64,000 nucleotides of DNA, taken from positions 124,001-188,000 of the forward strand of contig JABFQP010000001.1 in assembly GCA_019685655.1 (NCBI GenBank), written 5' to 3'. A program made the translations under genes and the position numbers. Below, in pieces: positions 42,134-51,536 of this stretch; positions within the stretch are counted from its first letter, which is position 1; every line of letters starts with the position of its first letter. The notes beneath the pieces are model-generated. The model was not told the origin of the DNA, did not search any database, and worked only from the letters and a program-made list of their open reading frames with translations. The stretch is from Candidatus Bathyarchaeota archaeon A05DMB-5. Lineage in GTDB: Archaea; Thermoproteota; Bathyarchaeia; Bathyarchaeales; Bathycorpusculaceae.

Positions 42134-43312
42134 GTGATTGATGACCTATTGAATCTAGTCCAAAAACATGAGGAATGGCGAGGAAAACAATGCCTCAACC
42201 TCATACCTTCAGAAAATATTATGAGCCCCGCTGTACGTAAACTGCTTTCTTCAGAACTTGGACATCGATACACTGCAAGAGACCGCTTCTACATGGGCAC
42301 ACGCTACCTAGATGAAATCGAACAGTACGGGGAAGAAATCGCAAAAAAAGTGTTCAGAGCGGAAACTGCAGATTTGCGCCCGCTTTCAGGACACATTGCT
42401 GATTTGATTTTTTTGGCTAATTTCACGAAGCGTGACGATACGTTAATGTGTATTTCTCCAGAAAACGGTGGATACCCTGGAATGTGGAACGATGCTCTAG
42501 CGGGACTGTTAAGCCTCAAAACTGTGCCCTTTCCTTTCTCTAAGGCTGACATGAACATACAAGTTGAAGAAGCAAAGGAAACCATAAAACGCGTTAAGCC
42601 TAGAGTGGTGATTTTCGGTGCAAGCCTAATCACTTTTCCACAGCCGGTAAAAGATTTGGCACAAGTCACCAAGGAAAATGGCGCGTGCATAGGGTTTGAT
42701 GGCTCCCATGTTTTAGGGCTTATCGCTGGCGGTCAATTTCAAGATCCACTAAGAGAAGGTGCCCACGCCCTTTTCGGTTCCACACACAAAAGCTTCTTTG
42801 GACCTCAAGGAGGAATAATCTTAGCAGACAAAGAACACGGTGAGATTCTTAAAGGGAAAGTGTATCCTGGTTTTGTAGACAATGCCCACTGGAACCGCAT
42901 TGCAGCGTTAACTTTGGCGTTGATGGAGATGGAAAAATTTGGAAAGGCTTACGCAAAGCAAGTGGTTCGCAACTCGCAAGCTTTGGCGAAAGCCTTGTTT
43001 GATCATGGTTTTCCTGTTATCTGCAGTCATTTGGGATTCACTAAATCGCATCAGATAATATTGGATTATGGAAGTTACGAGCATGGAAGAGTTATCGCAG
43101 AAAAACTTCAGCTTGCAAACATTATTACTGACTGCGTTATAAGAATTGGCACTTGCGAAGTCACGAGACGCGGAATGAAAGAGCAAGAAATGTTACAAAT
43201 TGCTGAATTGATTAAGAGAACAATCATTGACAAGGAACAGCCAGAAAAAATCAGAAAAGATGTTGCAAAACTTTGTGCGGAATTTCAAAAGATTGAATAC
43301 TGCTTTGATTAG
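42134..43312 (+). CDS. glyA: serine hydroxymethyltransferase family protein
   Basis: This 392-residue PLP enzyme matches the SHMT family, which interconverts serine and glycine with a tetrahydropterin carrier. Features are LNLIPSENIMSPAVRKLLSSELGHRYT (residues about 21-47), DGSHVLGLIAGGQF for PLP, and the Schiff-base lysine in FGSTHKSFFGPQGG. The sequence is shorter and more diverged than bacterial GlyA, as usual in archaea. The start is a GTG. It diverges from the surface-protein gene and is followed by taw1. Confidence 0.82.
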   Translation: MIDDLLNLVQKHEEWRGKQCLNLIPSENIMSPAVRKLLSSELGHRYTARDRFYMGTRYLDEIEQYGEEIAKKVFRAETADLRPLSGHIADLIFLANFTKRDDTLMCISPENGGYPGMWNDALAGLLSLKTVPFPFSKADMNIQVEEAKETIKRVKPRVVIFGASLITFPQPVKDLAQVTKENGACIGFDGSHVLGLIAGGQFQDPLREGAHALFGSTHKSFFGPQGGIILADKEHGEILKGKVYPGFVDNAHWNRIAALTLALMEMEKFGKAYAKQVVRNSQALAKALFDHGFPVICSHLGFTKSHQIILDYGSYEHGRVIAEKLQLANIITDCVIRIGTCEVTRRGMKEQEMLQIAELIKRTIIDKEQPEKIRKDVAKLCAEFQKIEYCFD

Positions 43313-43375
43313 TGAACTGTTTTTATCTATCCTCTCATAATTTCATATTTCTATGGCACATAGTAGCATAAAAAA

Positions 43376-44347
43376 GTGATAAACTTGGAAACCTTAGTTC
43401 CCTCAGCGCTCATACAAGCCATGAAAAAACAGAAATACCACTTTGTCGGTCGCCACTCAGCCGTCAAAAGATGCAGATGGCTCTACGAAACACTAGCCCA
43501 CGACAGACCATGCTACAAACAAAAATTCTACGGCATAAAAACACATCAATGCATACAAATGACGCCAGCAGCTTTTTTCTGCACCCAGCAATGCCTCTTT
43601 TGCTGGAGAGCCCAAACGGGCGATTTACAAATTACATGGAACGAAATGAAACTACCGCCATGGGATTTCCCAGAAGAAATTGTTGATGGAAGCATCAAGG
43701 CGCAACTTAAAATTTTAAGCGGATACAAGGGCAATCCAAAAACTAACAAACGTAAATTCATGGAAGCCCTAACTCCAAAACATGCCGCAATAAGCTTGAC
43801 TGGAGAGCCAACCCTCTACGGCAACATCGGAGAACTAGTCAAGGCTTTTCATAGAAGAGGATTCACCACTTTTCTTGTTTCTAACGGAACTGTACCTTCA
43901 GCCTTAGCAAAATTAAGCGAAGAGCCGACACAGCTTTACATTTCTGTTTGCGCTCCAGATAAAGAATCATTCAAAAATGTTTGCCGTCCACAGATTCCAA
44001 AAGCATGGGAAAAAGTGAACGAGACATTAGCGCTTCTGCCCAGTTTCAAATGTCTCACCGTAATTCGGATAACGTCGGTGCGTGGTTTAAACATGAAAAA
44101 CATTGAAGGCTACGCTAAACTCGTTGCGAAGGCTAATCCAACTTATATTGAACCGAAAGCTTACATGCATGTGGGATTTTCTAGGCTTCGGTTAGGCTAT
44201 GAAAATATGCCAAGTTTAGCGGAAATAATGGAGTTTGGAAAGCAATTAGCAGCGGAAACTGGATACTTAATAATTGATAAATCCGCAGAGAGCAGAGTTT
44301 TATTATTGAGTAGAATTGAGAAGCCTATAAGATTTAATGACGACTAA
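43376..44347 (+). CDS. taw1: 4-demethylwyosine synthase (radical SAM)
   Basis: Taw1/TYW1 builds the tricyclic wyosine core on tRNA-Phe from m1G37 and pyruvate. The 323-residue protein has the radical SAM cluster CTQQCLFCWRAQ near residue 64, SLTGEPTLYGNIGELV near 140, FLVSNGTVPSAL near 165, and an upstream cysteine-containing segment CRWLYETLAHDRPCYKQKFYG (shown from residue 33) that fits the second Fe-S cluster. The start is a GTG. With Trm5 at 38.3 kb it supplies two wyosine steps. Confidence 0.92.
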   Translation: MINLETLVPSALIQAMKKQKYHFVGRHSAVKRCRWLYETLAHDRPCYKQKFYGIKTHQCIQMTPAAFFCTQQCLFCWRAQTGDLQITWNEMKLPPWDFPEEIVDGSIKAQLKILSGYKGNPKTNKRKFMEALTPKHAAISLTGEPTLYGNIGELVKAFHRRGFTTFLVSNGTVPSALAKLSEEPTQLYISVCAPDKESFKNVCRPQIPKAWEKVNETLALLPSFKCLTVIRITSVRGLNMKNIEGYAKLVAKANPTYIEPKAYMHVGFSRLRLGYENMPSLAEIMEFGKQLAAETGYLIIDKSAESRVLLLSRIEKPIRFNDD

Positions 44348-44490
44348 AATTTGTTGCATGTGATTCAGAAATTTTAAGTATTTCGCAAGACAACTTGCTT
44401 CTTTGCGAATGTTATGATAAAAAAGCTTAAATACTATTGCCTATACAATTGGTTTCTTAAACCAAAAATTAAATCAAGGTGTGAACAAGA

Positions 44491-44688
44491 ATGGTTAACG
44501 AAGGAAGAGGACGACTTTTCAGAAGAAAAGACGGAAAATTCCTAATATACCTACCAAAAGACCTCGCAGAAGACAGCATGTTCCCATTCAAAGGTTCAGA
44601 CTCCATATTCGTCAAAATAAGCTTCAAACTAGGAGACAACAAACTGCTAGTGGAGAAATGGAAGGAACCTCCACCACAACCACAGTAA
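44491..44688 (+). CDS. small conserved-looking protein of unknown function
   Basis: I do not recognise this 65-residue protein. It reads MVNEGRGRLFRRKDGKFLIY, then LPKDLAEDSMFPF and a strand-like SIFVKISFKLGDNKLLVEKW with a Pro-rich end. The pattern is like a small beta-barrel of the AbrB/SpoVT size, but I do not claim it. A TATA-like GCTTAAATAC (44424-44433) and an AGGTGTGAA leader support expression, and T7 follows at 44726-44732. Confidence 0.6.
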   Translation: MVNEGRGRLFRRKDGKFLIYLPKDLAEDSMFPFKGSDSIFVKISFKLGDNKLLVEKWKEPPPQPQ

Positions 44689-44799
44689 GAAAAATCAAAA
44701 AGTTACACACTGGGCTCTTTCCCCATTTTTTTCTTACATTCACACATAATAAAACACTTATCTATTTTCCCTCATTTAACTAGAAACGGTGCTTATCAC

Positions 44800-45441
44800 G
44801 TGCCATCCTTAAGAAACATCTTGCGCGAAATAAGAAAGGAATTGAGAGAAAAAGAGAATATACGAGAAAACGCTCAAAAGAACATGCGAAAAGTAACAAG
44901 CCTTTCCAAACAAGCAATACTTCTGATTCACCAGAAAAAATTAGAAGAAGCAAAGAGACGCATCCAAGAAGCAAGAGAAAACCTTGCGGACCTTAACACG
45001 TTGTCAGCCAAGTATCCAGAGATAATTTATGGTGGCTTATTTGACTCTGCATTACAAGAGTATTCAGAAGCAAACATATTTCTAAGTTTAGTAGAAAACG
45101 AAACATTTGTAACGCCAGAAGAAGTGAACGTGCCTTCAGTTGATTATGTTCTTGGATTAGCAGATGTCATCGGCGAGTACAGACGTTTAGCTTTAGATGC
45201 TCTACGCGAAGGCGATGTAGCAGAAGGAGAAAAATGCTTACAGATGATGGACCACATTTACGTTGAGCTTATGTCCATGGACGAAGCGTACATGCTTGTT
45301 CCCGGCCTAAGAAGAAAATGCGATGTCGCAAGAAAAATTATTGAAACCACTCGCGGAGATATAACACAGGAAATGCGAAGAAAATCTTTGGAAGAATACT
45401 TGAAGCGCTTTGAAAAATCACAGAGAAAAAAAGAAGTCTAA
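44800..45441 (+). CDS. translin-family protein
   Basis: This 213-residue all-helical protein resembles translin/TRAX, which form octameric barrels acting on small RNAs or tRNA fragments. Seen are LREIRKELREKENIRENAQ, repeated helices, YGGLFDSALQEYSEANIF near 72 and the C-terminal VPGLRRKCDVARKIIETTRGDIT (residues about 166-188), a family hallmark. TRAX-type catalytic acids cannot be placed with certainty. The start is a GTG. The endonuclease V gene follows after 13 bases. Confidence 0.82.
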   Translation: MPSLRNILREIRKELREKENIRENAQKNMRKVTSLSKQAILLIHQKKLEEAKRRIQEARENLADLNTLSAKYPEIIYGGLFDSALQEYSEANIFLSLVENETFVTPEEVNVPSVDYVLGLADVIGEYRRLALDALREGDVAEGEKCLQMMDHIYVELMSMDEAYMLVPGLRRKCDVARKIIETTRGDITQEMRRKSLEEYLKRFEKSQRKKEV

Positions 45442-45454
45442 AAAAGTTACCTAA

Positions 45455-46129
45455 ATGGGTGATACGGGCATAAAACCTAAATTTTCGGTTGAAAAAGCTC
45501 ATAAAGCACAGTTACTCTTGTCACAGCACATCATATTTGAGGACAAACTTCCTAGGAAAATTCGTTTTGTTGCTGGTGTCGATATTGCTTATGTCAATGG
45601 GATGTCAATTGGTGCTGCAGCAGTGCTGGATTATGATTCTCTTCGACTCGTAGAATCACAAGTGGTCTTTTGCAAAACAAGTTTTCCATACATGCCCACA
45701 CTTCTTTCTTTCAGAGAGATTCCGCCGGCTGTTTTAAGCGTAAGACAGTTGAGTATTCAGCCTGACACTTATCTTGTTGACGGCCAAGGCTTTGCACATC
45801 CATATCGCTGCGGATTTGCAAGCCATTTGGGTCTCGTGATAAGGAAGCCAACCGTGGGTGTTGCAAAGAGCAGACTTTTCGGAGAAGTTAACAGCGCAAA
45901 AATTGAAAAGGATGTTACTTTTTTAAGGCATCAAAATGAAGTTGTTGGCGCTGTTGTTACAACAAAGCGGGGATGCAAGCCTGTCTATGTTAGTGTTGGG
46001 CATATGGTTTCCTTAGAAACTGCCATAAAAATTGTTAAACACTGTACGCGTAACCATCGCCTTCCAGAGCCAATCTTGAAAGCGCATGAAATAGCGACGA
46101 GGGAAAAACGAAAAATCCATATCGCATGA
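45455..46129 (+). CDS. nfi: endonuclease V
   Basis: This 224-residue nuclease cuts DNA one base past deaminated bases such as inosine. Family motifs are FVAGVDIAYVNG (first catalytic Asp), SFREIPPAVLSV, YLVDGQGFAHPYRCGFASHLG (residues about 108-128, second Asp and His) and TVGVAKSRLFG. The stop overlaps the ATG of the HD-domain gene by 4 bases. The arrangement translin, endonuclease V, HD protein looks like one operon. Confidence 0.93.
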   Translation: MGDTGIKPKFSVEKAHKAQLLLSQHIIFEDKLPRKIRFVAGVDIAYVNGMSIGAAAVLDYDSLRLVESQVVFCKTSFPYMPTLLSFREIPPAVLSVRQLSIQPDTYLVDGQGFAHPYRCGFASHLGLVIRKPTVGVAKSRLFGEVNSAKIEKDVTFLRHQNEVVGAVVTTKRGCKPVYVSVGHMVSLETAIKIVKHCTRNHRLPEPILKAHEIATREKRKIHIA

Positions 46130-46866
46130 GCAACAACAAAGGAACAGTGATGTTAGAATTGCTTCACTCAAAACTTGCAGTTTTAACGAAAAAGATTCGC
46201 GACAAGAAACTTCGAGAAAAAGTTATTGAATTGTTGGAAAATCCATCATTCGAAATAAACAAGAAAAAATATCCAAGCTTGCCTTTGGACGCGTCACCTG
46301 GTGGACTTTCACATCATCATTGCTATCCTGGTGGTTACATAGAACATGTCGTTTCCACAGCAAATTTTGCATTGGCAATTTGTGATTCTATTGAAAAGGT
46401 TTATCATGGAAAGGTAAACCGTGATTTGGTTCTGGCTGGAGTTTTGTTGCATGACATTTTCAAGCCCGCCACGTACACTGTGAATGAGAATGGGAGTTAT
46501 GGCTCTACGCGTTTAGCTGATTACATGGACCATTTGTCGCTTGTGATTTCTGAACTTGTTCGAAGAGATTTTCCCTTAGAGCTGGTTCATGTGGTGTCTG
46601 CACATCATGGTGATTATGGTCCAATAAGACCGCACACTGTCGAAGCGTTGGTTTGTCATTTGGCGGATTTAATGGATTCACGATTGAACGGTGAAATTTT
46701 AAATGCAGCAGCTTATTTAACGAGGAAAAGTGTCGGCGAAGAACTGCGAGGATTGACTTCGAAGGAAGCCTTCGACATAATCAATTCGAAGGTTGTCGAA
46801 GGTTGGGAAGGCGTGGCAAAGAGTGTGGAGAAGATAAAACGAAAGAGGAAAACTCGCAAAACTTAA
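46126..46866 (+). CDS. HD-domain phosphohydrolase (MptB-like)
   Basis: This 246-residue protein is an HD-superfamily metal phosphohydrolase. Ligands are seen in SHHHCYPGGYIEHV near residue 63, LLHDIFKPA near 108, YMDHLSLV near 133 and SAHHGDYGP near 160. The HHxxYPGGYxEHV pattern resembles archaeal MptB, which opens 7,8-dihydroneopterin 2',3'-cyclic phosphate in tetrahydropterin synthesis. Other nucleotide substrates are possible. The start overlaps endonuclease V by 4 bases. Confidence 0.75.
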   Translation: MSNNKGTVMLELLHSKLAVLTKKIRDKKLREKVIELLENPSFEINKKKYPSLPLDASPGGLSHHHCYPGGYIEHVVSTANFALAICDSIEKVYHGKVNRDLVLAGVLLHDIFKPATYTVNENGSYGSTRLADYMDHLSLVISELVRRDFPLELVHVVSAHHGDYGPIRPHTVEALVCHLADLMDSRLNGEILNAAAYLTRKSVGEELRGLTSKEAFDIINSKVVEGWEGVAKSVEKIKRKRKTRKT

Positions 46867-46909
46867 TAGTTGTTTTCGTGTGAAGATTTGAAAAAGGTGA
46901 TTATTAGGA

Positions 46910-47236
46910 ATGGAAATTTCATTTGAAGAATTTCAAAAACTGGATTTACGCATTGGAAAAATTGTTGAGGCAAACCAAATTTCCGGCTCGCGCAATTTGA
47001 TAAGGATGATTGTGGATTTTGGAACGGAAAAGCGACAAGCGGTTGCTGGGCTCCTACAATGGTATAAGCCTGAAGAGTTGGTCGGCAAAAAATATGCGTT
47101 TATACTGAACCTTCAAAGGCGAAAGTTCATGGGCATCGAATCTCAATGTATGATTTTAGCTGCAGAAGACAACAAAGGCAATGTTGTAGCGTTACAGCCA
47201 GAAAAGGACATTGCGGAAGGAAGCAAAATACACTAG
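46910..47236 (+). CDS. tRNA-binding-domain protein (MetRS beta-like)
   Basis: This 108-residue protein is a free-standing EMAPII/Trbp111-like OB fold, as found at the C-terminus of methionyl-tRNA synthetase. It contains FQKLDLRIGKIVEAN, RQAVAGLLQWYKPEELVGK and MGIESQCMILAAED. In archaea such proteins bind tRNA nonspecifically or assist MetRS. ATG 46910 follows AAAAAGGTGATT. It converges with rfcL. Confidence 0.9.
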   Translation: MEISFEEFQKLDLRIGKIVEANQISGSRNLIRMIVDFGTEKRQAVAGLLQWYKPEELVGKKYAFILNLQRRKFMGIESQCMILAAEDNKGNVVALQPEKDIAEGSKIH

Positions 47237-47245
47237 AAAAGGAAT

Positions 47246-48505
47246 TCAGCTTAACAGTTTTGTTATAACCTCAGCTTTTTCCTTGCTGCCGACAAGGCTT
47301 TCAATCATTTCCTGGTCCAAGTCAAGCCATTTGGCGAGACCAGCAGCCATCTCTGGGTTGTTTTTGAAGATTATTCGAAGATAAGGGATAACTTCTTTTG
47401 TGGCTCTAACGGCTGAAATGTGGCATTTACGCTTAATCTTATATCCAATGGTTATCTGCGTGGCACGTTCAGCCTTAGACCGCGACAACATTTGTATGCG
47501 TTCAGGAAACTTGAACGGTATCCACCCGTGAACTTTAGTGTTCTGCCTAGCCATAGCCACGCCTGCAGTCAGATAGTCAATCACGTAGCGCATGAAACTC
47601 CAGTCTTGTGTTAGTCGGATTCTGCCGCGGTATACGTCTGCCATTGAAAGGGCATCCATAGCCTTTGCCAAATCATGCGGGTCTGTTAAATGCGCTGGAG
47701 CGTTTTCGTATATCCACTCGAAAAGCATATCCACGTCAACGTCAGCCATGTCTGCCGCTTGTTTAGCGCCAACGCAAGTTTTCCCATAAAGTATCATTCT
47801 CAAAACATTGAAAATCGTGTCTTGTCTATCGCGGTAGCCGAGCCAAGAAACATCCTCGTAAGTTAATCGTTTCTTGCCTTGAGCCAACGCCTGAAGATCG
47901 TTAACTGCAGAACGAACATCACCTTCTGAACGTTGCGCAATAAATTTTAAAACATTTTCGTCAGCTTGGATTCCCTCAAGTGAGCATATGCGTTTCAAAT
48001 GTTTTACAACTTCACCGACTGGTGGCTTCTTAAACTCTATTAGAAGACAGAAAACGCGAAGATTCGTAAAGCGTGAGTCATAGACGTTATTAGCAATGAG
48101 AACAATTGGACACTGAGCGGTTTTTACAATGTCAGTTATAGCTTTCACTCCGCCCTTGTCTGCTGTGCCTGTTAACCCGTCTAACTCGTCAAGCAAAACA
48201 ATTCTTTTTCCGCCGAACAATGACCCAAACTGGGAGGCTAAGCCAGCAAACCGTTTGACAGCGTCTTCTGTTCGATAATCACTTGCGTTTTTCTCCACCA
48301 GTTCCATTTTGAAATCATTCGCAAAAGCCTCAACCGTAACGGTCTTTCCAACGCCTGGCGGTCCATAAAGAAAAGCAGCGCGTTTTTTAGGAACACCCTT
48401 CTCCCAAGATTTTACCCATTCAACAAATTTTTCAATTGCCTCTCTGTTTCCAACAACTTCCGCTAAGGATTTCGGTTTATACTTAAGGGTCCAAGTTGTA
48501 TACAC
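47246..48505 (-). CDS. rfcL: replication factor C large subunit
   Basis: RFC-L, with RFC-S, opens the PCNA clamp and loads it on DNA. This protein of about 419 residues has TWTLKYKPKSLAEVVGN at the start, the Walker A GPPGVGKTVTVEAFA near 47, the Walker B LLDELDGLT near 105, and sensor LIANNVYDSR. A helical C-terminal region follows with no PCNA-binding extension that I can identify. GTG 48505 is preferred over 48517 because AGGTG lies nine bases upstream. It follows rfcS closely. Confidence 0.93.
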   Translation of the reverse strand: MYTTWTLKYKPKSLAEVVGNREAIEKFVEWVKSWEKGVPKKRAAFLYGPPGVGKTVTVEAFANDFKMELVEKNASDYRTEDAVKRFAGLASQFGSLFGGKRIVLLDELDGLTGTADKGGVKAITDIVKTAQCPIVLIANNVYDSRFTNLRVFCLLIEFKKPPVGEVVKHLKRICSLEGIQADENVLKFIAQRSEGDVRSAVNDLQALAQGKKRLTYEDVSWLGYRDRQDTIFNVLRMILYGKTCVGAKQAADMADVDVDMLFEWIYENAPAHLTDPHDLAKAMDALSMADVYRGRIRLTQDWSFMRYVIDYLTAGVAMARQNTKVHGWIPFKFPERIQMLSRSKAERATQITIGYKIKRKCHISAVRATKEVIPYLRIIFKNNPEMAAGLAKWLDLDQEMIESLVGSKEKAEVITKLLS

Positions 48506-48521
48506 GAGAAACTGCACCTGC

Positions 48522-49493
48522 TTAGCTCTTCTTACCTATTTCGGAGCCTGCTTCAACAAGCCTAGCCAACAAAGCGCTCAACTGAACCTCTTCATCAGCA
48601 CCCTCAACAAGTCTGTAATCTATTTCGCCGACAATGGCAGCCAATTTTATTTTCCACGGCTCCGGAATTTCTACTCGGAAAATTTCCGTGTGGATTTGCC
48701 GGATTATGTCACTTCCTGCTACGCCATACTTCTGAATCATATCGCGCAATTGTTTTCTTGCTTCCAGAAAATCGCCGTTAATGGCGGTTTCAATCATCTT
48801 TTGAACATCAGCGGGGTTGGCTCTTCCAGCAATGGAGTACACAACTTTTTGGTCTACGGGTTTGTTTAGTGAAGCTGCCGCTTGCAGAGTGTTTATCGCT
48901 TTTCTTAAGTCTCCGCCGCAAACTTCAAAAATTGCGTCTAATCCTTCCTTTAGGAGTTTGACGTTTTCTTTTTCTGCAATACACTTCAGATACTTGTCTT
49001 GTTCTTCTCTAGGTAAGAAAGTGAAGCGAAAAGGTGCACAGCGGGATTGAATGGGCTCTATTATTTTTCCACTGTAATTTGCGCATAAGATGAAACGGCA
49101 TGTTTCTGTGTAACGCTCCATCGTCCGCCTTAACGCTTGCTGAGCATCTGCAGTCATATTGTCTGACTCGTCTAAAATCATGATTTTGAAAGGAATTTCT
49201 CCGATAGACCGGGCTCTTGCAAACGTTTTTACAGTTTCTCTAACAACGTTTATGCCTCTCTCATCGCTTGCATTCAGCTCCATAAGATGCTCTCTGTAAG
49301 CATCGCCGTAAAGGTCTCTTGCTAAACAAAGTGCAGCCGTTGTTTTCCCAGTGCCCGGTGGACCAGCAAAGATGCAGTGTGGCACGTTTCGTGATTTAAC
49401 GAAGCTTTTCAGCCGCTCAACTATTTCTTTTTGGTCAACCATGTCGTCTAGTGTTTTTGGTCGGTACTTTTCAGCCCACATTTCAAAGCTCAT
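48522..49493 (-). CDS. rfcS: replication factor C small subunit
   Basis: RFC-S makes up the other four subunits of the clamp loader. The protein of about 323 residues has MWAEKYRPKTLDDMVDQKEI, the Walker A FAGPPGTGKTTAALCLA, the Walker B MILDESDNMT and the arginine-finger SRC motif PIQSRCAPFRF. ATG 49493 follows GAGGC. The gene is upstream of rfcL with a short gap, the standard archaeal pair. Confidence 0.95.
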   Translation of the reverse strand: MSFEMWAEKYRPKTLDDMVDQKEIVERLKSFVKSRNVPHCIFAGPPGTGKTTAALCLARDLYGDAYREHLMELNASDERGINVVRETVKTFARARSIGEIPFKIMILDESDNMTADAQQALRRTMERYTETCRFILCANYSGKIIEPIQSRCAPFRFTFLPREEQDKYLKCIAEKENVKLLKEGLDAIFEVCGGDLRKAINTLQAAASLNKPVDQKVVYSIAGRANPADVQKMIETAINGDFLEARKQLRDMIQKYGVAGSDIIRQIHTEIFRVEIPEPWKIKLAAIVGEIDYRLVEGADEEVQLSALLARLVEAGSEIGKKS

Positions 49494-49586
49494 GAACAAC
49501 GCCTCTATCCATAACTATTAACCATTTTTTAATTAATATGCTGTTCTAGTAAAGACGTTTACGAAATTCGAAAGTACGCCCGTTTT

Positions 49587-51536
49587 TTAATGTGTTTTCT
49601 CTTCTTTCTCAAGAAAGCCCGTTAGGAAAATGGCGTACTCGCATGGATGCTCATTCTGTAGCAGAGATTTTATGATCTTTATTTTGCCTTTTTTGCCATG
49701 GCTCACTCTGGAAATGACGTAATCCAGCGTTTTTTTGCGTACTGTACAAAGCCAAGTTTTCTGCTGGTTTTTAACCAGCTTGTAATATGGACATGTTTTA
49801 TATTTGAGTGTAAAGCCGCCTTCAAAGTATTCTATTTCAACTTCTATGCCTAACTCTCTGTACATGTCGCTTAGTCTGTCGCCCACTTCTCTGATAGTCC
49901 ACGGGTAATCTTCCGGAAACATCTCATCTAATTGTTCCTTCTCAAGTGCAAAGGCTTCTTCCACCGTTTTGCATGAGGTCATCTCATCAACAAGCGTCTG
50001 CATTATTCTCTTTCTTGGCACGGGCTCCAGAACTGGTTTTTCAAGCAGTTTCAGTTTGAAGCTGAGGAGATTTTGGAACACTGTTGTGGAAATGTCGTAT
50101 CCAAGTTCTCTAAACATGGACTCGATAAGCATCCGCTGACTGTTCATTATTAAAGGTTCAACTCTTTTGAATATCATGGTGAAGTGCTCGTCGTCTACAA
50201 AGCGCACTTCCGCATCTGGTTGAGTCGCGTTGATACTTTTAAGGATAAAATTCTGTGACAATCTTCTGATTTTTTCTTGGTCGTTTCTTGCAAGCATGCG
50301 AATAGCATTTGCGATGCGAACACCAGTAGCGCGGTATATTTCATCAAATTTCTGTCTATCAGTCTCGTAAACTTTGGACGCAAAAGAGTTAAAGAGTTCG
50401 CGAGGAACCGGAACCACATCCAAGAATTGTTTGCCAATAGTTTGGAAGAGGCTTAGTTCAGCCAGTTGGTCGAGGAGGCTTTGGTCTTCTGCGCCTACGT
50501 ATTTTACTGTCATGTTCACTGTTGTGTGTTCAATTGAGTAGTTTACAAGTTTCCATCCGCGCGTCGCGAGCATGACAGAAAAGGCTGCGACTGATATGCG
50601 CGTCACTGGAATTGCTGTCACTTGAAAAACTAGTTCTAACGTGTTTTCTTCTTTTTCCGCTAATACCTTTGCTTGCCTAAACCAGTTCATTTTAACACAC
50701 GCGGAAAGCAGTCCCTTCACAAAATCTTTAGGCTCTTTAGGAAGCTCATCCGCACCTAAAGCAATCCGCACATCCTCTATGAAAGAACCTAGGTCTGTGA
50801 CTGGTTCTTCCAGATGCTTTTCAGCCCAACTCATGAAGGCAGGTCCAACCAACATCAGGTTATTTTTGAACAATCCCGGCGTTACATTTGACAATCTTTT
50901 TTCAATTTGCTGGTCAAGAAACTCGCCAAACTCTCTTTTTCGCAGAGGATAAACTTCGGAACGAATCATTTTAATGACTATGTCTTCCCCCATCATGCGA
51001 AGGTCAAAAGGGACGCCTATGCCTTCAAGAATAGTTGCAATTTGAAACGCCACTATTTCGGGCAGACGTTTGAACGCTTTTGGTCGCAGTATAGCAATAC
51101 TGTCTATCTCACTGTAGGATGGAATGTCAAACATCCGCGTTAAATTCCTAATTTCTTCAAGAACCGAGACGAACTCTTTGAAGTTGGATGGAGTTTTCCA
51201 CGCAACCGATCCCTTCAAAATTTCAATAATATTTTTTGCTTCCGCTTTCTGTTCCTTTATGAGAGCTTCAATGGTTTTGTCTCCAACAGCAACATCAAGC
51301 AAGCTGTCTAAAGTTTTCCTACCAACAGATGTTAAGTCAAGAGCTTCTCTAAGATTTGTCTGCTCACTCATCCTTGCCTTTATCGCGCAATCGTCGCATG
51401 AACCAACCTTATCAACTCTCAAAAGGGTTTCTACTGCTTTTTCGAGAACACGACTTTTTGTTCCATACGTTTTTGCTAGTTCTTCGAGTGCTTCGTTGGT
51501 TTTTCTAGTTATGGTGGTGTGAAGATGCACGGACAT
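49587..51536 (-). CDS. large ribbon-helix-helix protein with cysteine clusters, probable sensor-regulator
   Basis: This 649-residue protein has an N-terminal ribbon-helix-helix-like DNA-binding segment (VHLHTTITRKTNEALEELAK, then YGTKSRVLEKAVETLL) and a CDDC pair near residue 48. The long middle is helical with at least one repeated alpha/beta unit (MFRELGYDIS near 485 and MYRELGIEVE near 560). The C-terminus has CPYYKLV, then C-x14-C and C-x34-C spacing (WLCTVRK, HPCEYAIFL), like metal or Fe-S sites in several archaeal regulators. I know no named family for the whole. Phased TGTNCA boxes precede it. Confidence 0.7.
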   Translation of the reverse strand: MSVHLHTTITRKTNEALEELAKTYGTKSRVLEKAVETLLRVDKVGSCDDCAIKARMSEQTNLREALDLTSVGRKTLDSLLDVAVGDKTIEALIKEQKAEAKNIIEILKGSVAWKTPSNFKEFVSVLEEIRNLTRMFDIPSYSEIDSIAILRPKAFKRLPEIVAFQIATILEGIGVPFDLRMMGEDIVIKMIRSEVYPLRKREFGEFLDQQIEKRLSNVTPGLFKNNLMLVGPAFMSWAEKHLEEPVTDLGSFIEDVRIALGADELPKEPKDFVKGLLSACVKMNWFRQAKVLAEKEENTLELVFQVTAIPVTRISVAAFSVMLATRGWKLVNYSIEHTTVNMTVKYVGAEDQSLLDQLAELSLFQTIGKQFLDVVPVPRELFNSFASKVYETDRQKFDEIYRATGVRIANAIRMLARNDQEKIRRLSQNFILKSINATQPDAEVRFVDDEHFTMIFKRVEPLIMNSQRMLIESMFRELGYDISTTVFQNLLSFKLKLLEKPVLEPVPRKRIMQTLVDEMTSCKTVEEAFALEKEQLDEMFPEDYPWTIREVGDRLSDMYRELGIEVEIEYFEGGFTLKYKTCPYYKLVKNQQKTWLCTVRKKTLDYVISRVSHGKKGKIKIIKSLLQNEHPCEYAIFLTGFLEKEEKTH

